Assembly: GCA_030549335.1 (NCBI GenBank)
Contig: CM060188.1
Coordinates: forward strand, 72,198,696 to 72,262,695
Direction: 5' to 3'
DNA: 64,000 nt
From: Pontederia crassipes
Taxonomy: Eukaryota > Streptophyta > Magnoliopsida > Commelinales > Pontederiaceae
Shown: positions 12,780-22,785 of the stretch, one piece after another
Numbering within the stretch: the first letter of the stretch is position 1
Layout of the letters: the number at the start of each line of letters is the position of its first letter
Notes under the pieces: model-generated
What the model was told of the DNA's origin: nothing
The model's input: the letters and a program-made list of their open reading frames with translations, nothing else
Databases searched by the model: none
Made by a program: the position numbers and the translations under genes

Positions 12780-14052
12780 GCTAAAAAGATTTTTTTATTA
12801 TGCTTTGGATTCAACGGAATTTAATCGAATTTCTAGTTGTGAAAGTGCAAAAGAGATTTGGAACAAACTAATTACTATTATGAAGGAATGGATAAAGTCA
12901 AGGAACCTACATTAAATATCTTAAATCATCAATATGTTTCCTTCAAAATGCATGATAATGAATCTATTAATGATATGGTTGTATGATTTAACGATATTGC
13001 GAATGGCTTAGCCTCCTTAGGCGAGCTAAGAATTAACTCCCAAAAAGTAAAAAAGTTTTTCAGGTCTCTCTCCTTCAAATGGCATACAAAAAAGACCGTG
13101 ATTGAAGAAAAAATTTGAATAAGCTGAATTTTGATGATCTTATTGGTTCACTTCTAACCTATGAGATTGCAATCCAAGAAGATGAAAAAGAAAAGACCCC
13201 CAAGAAGAAAATATTGGCATTGAAAGTAAACGAAATGCATGAAGATTCAAGTGAAGAAGAAGTAAATGAAAAAAGGCTAGCACGCTATACAAAAAAAGGT
13301 TTGACATATCTCAAGTTGATAAAATCCAAAGAAAATAATGTGAAGCCAACTAGAAGATCATGAAAACACCACAAAGAAGAGACGTATTAGAAAGGAAAAA
13401 AGAAAAAAATATGAAGAGTGAAGTAACTGACTCATCAAGCTCTTCTACTAAGGAAGCATACCTATGCTTAATGGCACACAACGATGAGAAAATTTCTAGC
13501 CCTTCAATTTCAAATAATAACTCATCGAGCTCTTCTGAAAAAAACATTTCTTTAGATGTGAATAAAGAACTTTCCTCTCTTATAAAAAGATATTTTTCAC
13601 TTAAAGAGGAAAATGAAAATTTACGACATGAGCTTGAGAAACTAAAAGAGGAAAATGATACATATTTTGTGGAAAATGAAAAATTGAATAATGAAATAGA
13701 TTCTTTGAAAATTACACATGCATGTGAAATTATAAAACTAACATGTTCTTTAGAAAAAAGTAAAATAGGAAAATACTTTTTTAAAAAAATATACAAAATA
13801 ATGATAAGTTTATTTCTCATGCAACAAAAAATAATTTTAGGAAATACTTTAGGCATGAAAACTCTTATTGGAAATCTAATCATGCCTATAATAAAAAATC
13901 ACATATTACATGGTTTACATGTGGATTTTATGGTCATTACGCATACCAATGCAAAATAAGAAAATAATCACAACATGACATGATTTGGGTTCCAAAACGA
14001 ACATTGTCTAACAAAATAGGGCCCAAAGAAGTTTGGGTACCAAAGGTTAAAT
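12780..14052 (+). mobile_element. SIRE-like gag region
   Basis: Several gag blocks typical of the SIRE/Maximus copia lineage are visible. There is an ALDSTEFNRISSCESAKEIW block near 12797, and a Ser- and Glu-rich stretch with the CLMAH motif near 13466. A Lys/Glu-rich coiled-coil-like stretch follows at 13560-13740. Then comes a CX2C-type knuckle (FTCGFYGHYAYQC, near 13915), and finally a GPKEVWVPK tail near 14020, which in complete relatives comes just before protease. No protease, integrase or reverse transcriptase follows. The region is broken. Confidence 0.75.
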
Positions 14053-14779
14053 AATTATTTTTCAGGTATGTCTCACATGTAAAGCAAAGAACAAGTGGAA
14101 TTAAAAATGTGAAAGCATGAAGGTCATGGTAAAAATATCATTTACTTTTTTATTTCACTCAAAATTTCAAAATTACTATTTCTTTGAAAGAAAAGAGGAA
14201 CATATAAAATAGAAAAAGATTGGTCATAGTGATAGGGAAAGCATGTTAAAATCTTCCAAGTTATTTTTGACATATCATTGATATTATTGTGGTATAAAAG
14301 TTTTATGCAATATTTGGATTCTTAATACAATTTTTTTTAAGACTTGTGGCTTTCATAACCTCTAGATCAATTTGATTTTTGCCATCATAAAATAGCCATA
14401 AATTTAGGGGGAGTTAAATTTTTTTTTTTTTTGCATATTTTTTTAACTCTTTATGATGCAAAACTTTACATGTTTATTATATGACAAAAGGGGAGAATAA
14501 TTTGTTTTAAGACAACATGATTAAGGGGGAGTTACATATGGTTTCCTATATGCTTCATATTTTATGAAACAAAAGGGGGAAAAATATAAGAGAAATATGA
14601 TATAAATATAACTTTATATAAAGAGTACCTTACAATTGGTACTTATGTATATATCTATCATTGTAAGGAAAGCGAAGATTTAGAGGGAGAAAAATTGATT
14701 TTTACAAGCTTTCACAACTTTTTCACAATTTATATATTTTTCATATTTCTCGATTTGTCTTCATAAAAAAGAGGGTGAT

Positions 14780-16054
14780 TGTTAGAACAAAGTTTTAATG
14801 CCATATAAAATTATATTTTGATAATACAAATCTCGAAAGATTAAAGTTAAATGTTGAAAAAGTTCAAAGAAAAAATGACAACTTTATGCACTAAATTTTG
14901 ATTAAATAATTGACTATGATCTTATTAGATTCTGCATGAATATCTAAGTTGTAGAGAATTTTGTTAGCTATCCATAGAATCCAAATATTTAACTGTAAAA
15001 AAGGTTATGCTCAAAATAGTGCAGGTCGATCAACTTGTTGGTCGAAGCAAATAAGGCTGGTCGAGACAACACCGGTCAACCAATTCAAGATACTGGTCGA
15101 CCGATCTGAGATACTGATCGACCAATCAATGCATGGCTTGCCCAGTTCTACGTCGAGACTATACCAGTCGATAGACCGGTTAATGCACTAGACAATTGAT
15201 CAGCTCAACGAACGAAATAAAAGATGTCAAAACTATACCGATCGACTGACTAGTCGATAGTCCGATCGACCGATCAAGTGCAGCAGCTGAAAAAATTGCA
15301 CAAAGGTCACATAGATCAGTCGACCGATCTAGCTGTGTGGTCGATCGGTCCCGGTCCTCGGGTGAAAGGAACAATAACGGCTATTTTGAATGAATAAAAT
15401 GTAGAAAAATTTCTAAACGAATTTTCCACGTACTGAAGCTTATAAAAGGAGTGTCAAAGCTGGAAACAAAGGCATCCATCCATGCATTGAAGAAAAACTT
15501 CAGGATATCAAAAGAAGATCATTTTTCTTGAAGTTATCATTATTGTTTCTTTTCTTTCTCTCTTCTCTTCTTGTGAGCTTGTCATTGTAAAAGAGAGAAA
15601 CAATTGTTCAAAAAAAATTGAGAGAGATCTTCTGTGTAAAAGAGGTTCTATATCTTAACTCTTGAGCGAGAAAAAAAGATAAGCTTCCTAGGAAGTGAGG
15701 TGTGCTTTACCTCTCGAAGTGGAGAAAATATGTGTGATGTAAAGGGCTTTCTTCCTTGCCCCATTTAAAATAAAGGAAGTGTTTTAGTGTAATCTCTAAC
15801 GATGTCAAGGTCGAGAAGTCGGAACAAAGACGTAGGCCAAGGTGTGGATGAACCTTGTCAACGACCACCGTGTTCATCGTATTTGATTTCTCTCTCCCTC
15901 TCTCCTTCTCATATTATGTTTATGGTCTAAATTGCATTGATTTAAAAGGTTTAAATAATCGATTTTAAACTTTCACGATGTGTTTTATAAAATCAATACT
16001 TTCAGTGTTAAACACCAATTCACCACCCCCCTCTTGGTGCCTTGGGATCCTACA
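14780..16054 (+). repeat. 3' LTR of the SIRE-like element
   Basis: This 1275-bp LTR starts TGTTAGAACAAAG directly after a purine-rich tract (AAAAAAGAGGGTGA) and ends GATCCTACA before the TCTGG duplication. It carries the same array of GGTCGACCGATC-like dyads (15020-15360) as the 5' LTR and a TATAAAAGG promoter motif near 15440. Confidence 0.9.
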
Positions 16055-16625
16055 TCTGGAAGTCATCTATCGCTGGAGCTAAGTGTCGTGTGGACCTAAG
16101 TGCTACATCATGAGAAATTATGGTGGGAGCCACCTCTAGAATCGTATGATGCTTATGATTAATATGTTATGTATTCAACTATCAAATGTATGAAAGTACT
16201 AATTTGGATATTATGATTATTGTATGCTGAGTTATTTTGCTCATAATATTGTTTCTAATATTTTTTAGATTAATATAAACATTTGGGGATCGTGTGAGAT
16301 GATCGTCTAAAAGGGTTATATAACATGTTTTGGTGGTAAGTTGAGAAGATTTGTGTCTCTCATGTCCTTTTATCAAGATATCGAGAGAGGATGTTATGTG
16401 TATATATATGTCATTTTGTATCTTGAAAGAAAGCAAAATCATTTTATGAATGTAAAACTTAAGGAATATTGGTCTGCTCTGAATGATTGTATAACTTGTT
16501 TAATGGTATTTTTGTTCTTATGTTAAAAAAAATCACATCACATTTTCGCAATCTTATTTGATCGTCTGTAATGAGTCGCGAACTCTAGTTTCAATCACAA
16601 TTTAAATCGGGGTCGTGACACTCCA

Positions 16626-17250
16626 TCCATCTTGAGATTTTCATCTCCAACAACATTCCCCAAGAAGTGCACTTTTGATTGAATGAAGACATCTCCTATT
16701 TCACATAGATCTAATTCTACCGTACTACTTCGAATACTTGCCAAATATTCTCGATGTCATTATCTAGGGTGTAGTTGTATATTATAATATCGTTGAGATA
16801 GACAATCATAGACTTATCAAGAAAGGATTGTGATACCTTATTCATGAGGGTGTATAAGGTTGTTGAGGGTGTTGTGAGGCCGAAAGACATCATAAGAAAT
16901 TCAAAGGAGTCATATCTTGTGACACACATTGTCTTCTGCATATATTCATCATCAATTCGAACATGCTAGCAACCTGAATGAATCTAACTTGGTAAAGCAT
17001 CTTGCTTCACCAAACTAATTGAACAAGTCCATCACGAGAAGGATGGGATACTTGTTCTTCGTCATAAGATTGTTTAGTGCTTGATAATAAAAGTATATGT
17101 AAATGGATCCATCATGCTTCCTCCTAAAAAGAACTAGCATCATACCGAGACTTTCATGGCCAAACATATCTTGCATCCAGTAGTTTGGTTAGTTGCATAC
17201 ATAGCTCATCAAGTTTTGAGGCAGTAACCGATAAGGGACTCCCTATGGTG
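16626..17250 (-). mobile_element. Chromovirus reverse transcriptase segment
   Basis: Reading leftwards from about 17250, gypsy RT motifs appear. The clearest is VTRYDSFEFLMMSFGLTTP (family VTRYGSFEFLVMPFGLTNAP), followed by FLDKSMIVYLNDIIIY, which corresponds to the catalytic YxDD region. The reading continues across the nested insertion into the 5340-7290 segment. It is a degraded fossil. Confidence 0.8.
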
Positions 17251-18855
17251 GCTTCAATCCTACGATCAAGTCGATGACATGGTCCACATCAAGCTTCGGA
17301 GGCAACCTCTTTAGTAGCTCTAAAGGCATTACATCCACAAACCTCTCAAGAGCCTTGAGAATTTTTGGAGGCATTGAAGTGGAGTGTCTCGAATCCTCTA
17401 AGATGACAATCGGCATGAAGATGTGCTCCTATTTTTGCAACTCTTCACCATTTTCATGGTGGAGAGGGCCTTCTATTTTGGATCTCCACGTTATCTCAGT
17501 GGCAACTTTAGCTTCTTATCGATCACTTCTAACACAAAAAAATGTCGACGAGAGTGTTGAAAACTTTCCCATTCAACTCGATGTCTACAAAGAGTCCAAG
17601 AGCGAATGATCATCCTTTTGAGGCATTAATGGAGTGAAGAATGTGAATCGTGCTAACACACTCGTCCTCCTTCTCTTTCTCATCACGACAGTACATCACA
17701 TTGATTGAGACATTCTTTGAGCAATCATGTCCAATGAATACCCTTGAAATGTAGCAAGATTTTGGTGACTTTCCATCATGCTTAAACTTTCCATTGTTTG
17801 ACTTCTTGTCTTGATGACCCTTGCCTTTATCGTTGTGTTGGTGATTTTTCTTGGCACCACCTTGCGACTTCAACTTCTATTGTCCATCATTGTCCTTGTT
17901 TGAGGTTTTTGGTGGTGTGGCATTAGACTTACTATTTTACACGGGCGACACAACAATATCAACTAGCAAGAAAAGATTGGGGTAATCTCATTGCTCCAAC
18001 TTTGTCCTAATTCAAGACCCCAAGCGCTTGATAAAGAGTGTCAACAATTTGTGTTTATCCACATGGGAGTTTTGTAGGCTGAGTAAACTCTTTCATGTAC
18101 TTCTTCAACATGTCATTCTGACTAATGTTGAACAAAAAGATCTTAGCCTCTATACTGATCTTACTGGGCAGAAGTATTTGGCCAACTGTTTGTTGAATTC
18201 TTCCCATGTCTCAATGGGTTCTATGTTACTACATTCCATATCATCGTACTGGAATTGTCATAGTAAGCTTGGCGCATCTTGTAAGTAGAAAGACACCATC
18301 TTCACAATCTATACTTATGAATGTCACAACTAATGCTTCCCTGTATCGTCAAACATTAACTAGAAGCCATTGAGTTTCTTCCCCAACCTCTCGCTCTTGT
18401 AAGGCCTCGACTTTGGCACATCAATTCTTGATTCATGCAAGGCAAATATTTCTTGACATTTCTCATTCCCTAGACAGCATCTGAGCTCTCTATGAAAACT
18501 TTGAGTTCTTCTTCTAGAATACGTTGCATGTTTCGTTGCTTGTTGGTCACGTCCATGATCATCACCTCCATCGAGTTGAGTCACGCGACACGATCTTGTC
18601 TCGCACAATTATGAATTCCATTGCATTGACCAGCTCTCGTTCATGCATTGCCAACTAATCTTGCATCTCATCAATGCACAGTTGAAACTATCCAAGATGT
18701 TGCTCAAAGATGGTCATGAAGTCATTCAATTAAGTGTGTACTCGTTATAGGTGACCCTTCTATAATGTGACATGTTTTATGAGTAATCTCCGAGTTTGAC
18801 TCCATTTGCTCTTGGTAATTGAATGTGTCGCCATTGAGCAATCCCAAGAAAATTG
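17251..18855 (-). mobile_element. Chromovirus gag and protease region
   Basis: This stretch lies between the primer-binding site and reverse transcriptase on the minus strand. A Lys/Gly/His-rich nucleocapsid-like section lies at 17750-17880, and a protease-like section is expected further left. Sequence identity is too worn to map residues. Position and order are the main evidence. Confidence 0.6.
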
Positions 18856-18869
18856 TTCTGATATCAATT
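18856..18869 (-). other. Primer-binding site of the chromovirus
   Basis: The minus strand reads AATTGATATCAGAA next to the 5' LTR edge. It resembles the TGGTATCAGAGC site complementary to initiator methionine tRNA used by many plant LTR elements. Confidence 0.6.
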
Positions 18870-19247
18870 TATCACGAGTCATTTTCTCTTGCAATAGATC
18901 TGTTAAGTGTCTAAATGTGTCCATCATCTAGACAAGCTCTTTTGATAGAGCATAGTGACAACTTTGCTTTGTAGCTTTCCAAATGGCATGATTTCTATGG
19001 TGTTTGTCCTAGCGAACTCTTTGGTGAATATGTTTGTAAGTAAATTGGTGTTTAGGCAAAATGCTTAACCGAAAGGATCTCAAGGTGTAGGTTGCCATCT
19101 AGAGGCAAATGCACTAGGATTACAAAAATTTTGAATCATTACTGAGAATAAAATGTTGATTACAAAGGCTTTGGTGGAGTACTAGGCTACTCTCTTTTAC
19201 TATTTGGAAGATACAAGTGCTACATTAGTGATGTATGATATGGAGGA
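18870..19247 (-). repeat. 5' LTR of the chromovirus (outer limit approximate)
   Basis: The LTR abuts the primer-binding site and ends in GTGATA in the element's orientation. It matches the left copy at 4985-5232. Confidence 0.65.
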
Positions 19248-19600
19248 TAAGCCTGGGGGAGGACGGGAGGGGGTACACTTTTTGAGACAAGATTTCCATC
19301 GTCAAGTCATGCTAATTAAAAAAATGGGTTAGAAGAGAGAAAATGCTAGAAAAAATAAGATAACCTGGCAGTTGATGGATGCATTGGAAAGCATTTGTGA
19401 CACACACGCTACTACTTTTTCTTTCATTCATCATTACAATAATAATAAATAATCCTCTAATTATATTATTTTCCCAATTCAAATGTCAAACATTATGGTC
19501 ATGCATCTTTTATTTCCAAGAGTCACTCAAAAGAAATAAAATGTAAATAATTGTCCCATTACAACAGATGAATAAAAGATAGTTGGATTGTCATTGTTAA
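19248..19600. other. Intergenic stretch
   Basis: I see no gene or recognisable element between the chromovirus and the foldback element, apart from a short G-rich run near 19254-19272. Confidence 0.4.
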
Positions 19601-20438
19601 TGAAAAAATTACACCAAATGCCTTCCAACTTTAACGTTTGCTCAGTGATACCCTCCAACTTCACTTTGTAATATGAATCCCCTCCATCTTTTAACTTGTT
19701 TCACTCGGTGCCCTCTTTACTTGTTATTGCCTGTCTCCCGATCGTGGAGCTGACACGACATCTTCTCTCATCTCCACGTAAATATTCACTGACATGGCAA
19801 TATTAAAAAATAAAAAATGCCATGAGAGCGACACTCCCTCTACAATCGTCGGAGGGGCATGACGCAGAGGAGCACGCTGAGGGGTCGCAAAGGGAGGGGA
19901 GGAGGGCGGCGAGGCCCCCCCCTTCTCCTCGTCAGTGCACGGGGAAGGGGGGGGGGGGGGGGGGGTGGGCCTCGCCCCCTTTCTACAACCTCGCCGGCGA
20001 GCGAGGTCATAAGTGGGCGACCCCGCCCCCTCTCTGCAACCTCACCGGCGAGCAAGGTCAGGGGGGAGAGCCTCGCCCCCCTTCTGCGACCTCACCGATG
20101 GCCCCTCCCGCGCGTCGGCGAGGAGAAGGGGGGCTGCCCCCCTTCTGCAAGCCTCCCCCTTCGGCAACCGTAGAGGGAGTGTCGCCCTCGTGGTATTTTT
20201 TAAATTATTATTTTTAATTTTAATATTTCCACTTCAGTGAATGTTTACGTGGAGAGGAGAGAAGATGTCGTGTCCGCTACATCTGTGTTATGTCAGTTCT
20301 GCGATCGAGAGACAGGCGATAGGAAGTAAAGAGGGCATTGGGTGAAACAAATTAAAAGTGGAGGGCATTCGTGTTAGTGAAATTGAAGGGAATCGCGGAG
20401 CAAACGTTAAAATTGGAGGACATTTGGTGTAATTTTTC
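19601..20438. mobile_element. Foldback Mutator-like (MULE) transposon with GC-rich core
   Basis: The element is flanked by a perfect 9-bp target duplication CATTGTTAA (19592-19600 and 20439-20447), the length made by Mutator transposases. Its ends are long inverted repeats: the left arm (from TGAAAAAATTACACCAAATG) and the right arm (ending CATTTGGTGTAATTTTTC) match over about 250 bases, as far as GAGGGAGTGTCG near 20175. The core (about 19858-20155) is extremely GC-rich. It holds roughly three tandem units of about 50 bp built around CCTCGCCCCC and CTGCAACCTCACCGGCGAGC. No transposase is present, so it is non-autonomous. The GC-rich core could be captured host sequence (Pack-MULE), but I cannot name a source. 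Open frames across it are shadows of base composition. Confidence 0.88.
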
Positions 20439-20447
20439 CATTGTTAA

Positions 20448-21779
20448 AACATATTACTATTTGATGACATGCATGAGAGAGAAAATATTAACATGTGCAT
20501 CATATTAGCATTTTAATCCAGAATCATAAATAAGTATTACAAGGCAGAGGACTATTTTGGTATAAAGTGAGACCAAGTTAAAATTGACCATTAGAAAGAT
20601 TTATCCCAAGGTATGCTCCATATACACCTAATTTCCTTATATTTTTATAATGCACTCCTTGTAAATTAGTGCCTTTGTTTAGACATCAACCTAGTAGTTT
20701 ACCTATTAAATACATTAATTTGAATAATTACTTTTAAATTATCTATGTAATTTGAAAAAAAAAATACTTCTTAAATTATCAGTGACTTGATACTATAATG
20801 CTTGTTGTGTATTAGTAAGCTACACAGTAATTCAAATTAACATGATTATTAGAAAGAAAAAATACTAAACTATCCTCTCATTTTTTTTAATTGTTGATAA
20901 ATTTTAATTCTAAACCCCAATTGAAAAGACATATGTTTCCTATGACAATACATCCCTAATAGCATAATTGTCATTAAGGTTAGGATCTATTTCTTTTTTT
21001 ATTCAAGTTAATATAAATTTATATTTATTATACTTATCCTATTTTTTAGAGGAGACAATTTCTTCTCATGTGTAAAAGAAATGAACATATACTTAAGAAG
21101 TTTAGGGTTAGGAGCCAATCATTATAATATTATTTGTAATTATCGCATCAATATGATTCTATTACCACTCCATAATATAGCCCAACTAAACTAAAACTAA
21201 AATTTACCTCTTTTTGTGTCTTTGTTTGTGAATGTGATCCCACTCACTTTATATTAAAAAATGGCATGGACATTCACAAAGAAATTGATGAGATAGAGTT
21301 GAACATATTATTATTTTTATAAATATAGATTGAACTTGGGGTGAAAGTGATTTAGGTGGGGCTGATTTTTTGGTCCAAAAAAAATCACCCACTATTTATC
21401 GGATCAGTTTTTTAAATTATAAAAACCATCATAAATCATTTAGAAAAAAGAAAAAAGCACCCTCTAATGGATCAATTTTTTCGGATGGTTTTCTCAGACA
21501 ACTATTTTAATGAAATAATATTTTTGAAATTATATAATAAATTAAAAATTAACATTATCATATTTAATTTTATAACCAAATATAGAATATAGTGTTAGAA
21601 CTATTACATTAGAGTTTCATGATGTTGTTCATATTAAACTATATAAAAAATATTATACCAATAATAAAAAATAACTACTTATATAAATAAAAATAAAATA
21701 AAGAAATATGGGCTCCATGAGTCCCTACGATTTTTTCGGGTGGAGCTCTAGTTTAAGCAAGTCGATTTTGTTCTATTAA
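20448..21779. other. AT-rich intergenic stretch
   Basis: No gene, RNA or complete element is recognised here. It is ordinary AT-rich plant intergenic DNA. Confidence 0.4.
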
Positions 21780-22785
21780 AAAAATGTTCTAAATTGTATT
21801 AAGTCCCCCCAATTTTGTTGAAGGTGACTTTTTTTGCTTCCCTAGCACACAACCTTCACAGAGTCCACCATCGACAAACTTTTGACTTGGTAGTCGACCC
21901 ATCTTGTGCAGAACCTTCAACCCATTTTCACGCATATGTCCAAGTTTACAATGCCAAATTTCATATATATCATTCGAATCTACAATAATCTTTATGTTCG
22001 ACGACCTGTGCATGAGTAACCTTCTGAGTCAAGCTGTCCAATCGAGATCAAATTTCTCTTCAATCTCGAAATATGTCGAATATTTTTCAACTTTCAAATT
22101 GTCCCATTATCAGTGACAATCTTCACGTTCTCCTTCTCCACAACATCCAAAGCTTTATCATCTAGTATGAAGGTAGACTAGTATGAAGGTCCAAATCTAA
22201 AATTATGTCACTTCTTTTGTAGCAGCATTCGTTGACTCATCATTGGTTTTCTTCTTAGGCGATCTACAATTGTTTTTCAGGTGACCTTTCTTCCCGCAAT
22301 TCTAGCATGCGAATTCACTAGATCTCGACTGACTTTGTTGCCTTGCATTTGATATTCCTTGATTTTGTCCTTGCTGTTGTGTTCTTCCCCTGCCCTCTGC
22401 ACTCAATGTCAAGTTTGATATTTCTCCTAATTCTCTCCTGTCAATGTCTTCGCTCATAATCAGATCTCGAATATTATCGAGCTTTAACTTCGTTGAATCG
22501 GAAGAACTGCTGACTATCGTCGCAATTGCACCCCCAATTTTTTGGCAAAGAGGACAACAAGATCAAAGCCCTCATTTCATCATCAAAAGTGATACTCAAC
22601 AAATTCAATTGTGTAATGATAATGTTGAATTCTTTGATGTGATCCACGATTGAAGCTCCCTCAGACATCTTTAGATTGAACAACATTCTCATCAAATACA
22701 TCTTATTTGATGTAGATGACTTCTCGTACATATTTGATAATGCCTTCATCAAACCCACCATGGTCTTCTCGTTCATGATGTTAAA

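Larger units (their letters stand above)
9675..16054 (+). mobile_element. SIRE-like Ty1/copia element, gag-only (non-autonomous)
   Basis: The element starts TGTTGGAGCAAAG and ends GGATCCTACA, with a perfect target duplication TCTGG at 9670-9674 and 16055-16059. LTRs are at 9675-12467 (enlarged by a nested solo LTR) and 14780-16054. The region after the 5' LTR has a methionine-tRNA-type primer-binding site (ATTGATATCAAAGC, 12468-12481). A purine tract precedes the 3' LTR. Only gag is recognisable inside, so the element would have depended on relatives for pol. The two LTRs remain very similar once the nested insertion is set aside, so it is fairly young within this window. It is a fossil. Confidence 0.88.
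7291..16620 (+). mobile_element. Solo gypsy LTR (S1), itself split by a copia element
   Basis: The sequence starts TGTAACATTC and ends GGGGTCGTGACA. It is flanked by a perfect 5-bp target duplication CTCCA (7286-7290 and 16621-16625) inside chromovirus pol. Removing the copia element at 9675-16054 leaves about 2.95 kb of sequence with no coding capacity, so this is an LTR-only remnant. The TGTAAC...GTGACA ends, the length, and tandem repeats with GCTAAGTGTCGTG and GCCACCTCTAGAAT blocks (9350-9675 and 16070-16145) point to a Tekay/Del-like gypsy LTR, left by recombination between the two LTRs of a full element. Confidence 0.85.
4985..19247 (-). mobile_element. Ty3/gypsy chromovirus fossil, opened by nested insertions
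   Basis: The element reads right to left. Related LTRs lie at both ends (about 4985-5232 and 18870-19247), with a primer-binding site at 18856-18869. Between them are gag and its nucleocapsid-like tail (about 17600-18850), reverse transcriptase (16626-17000), RNase H (6900-7290), integrase (about 6100-6500) and a chromodomain-like tail with the RTSPT ending (5340-5560). It is split by the insertion at 7291-16620. Without that insertion it would be about 5 kb, a normal size for small chromoviruses. It is clearly broken by many changes and old, since its two LTRs differ extensively. It is a fossil. Confidence 0.85.

Noticed and set aside
19822-20240. GC-rich open frames of up to 131 codons inside the foldback element
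   Set aside because: Frames are open in several phases and both strands at once because the core is GC-rich and tandemly repeated. The products are Pro/Arg/Gly runs.
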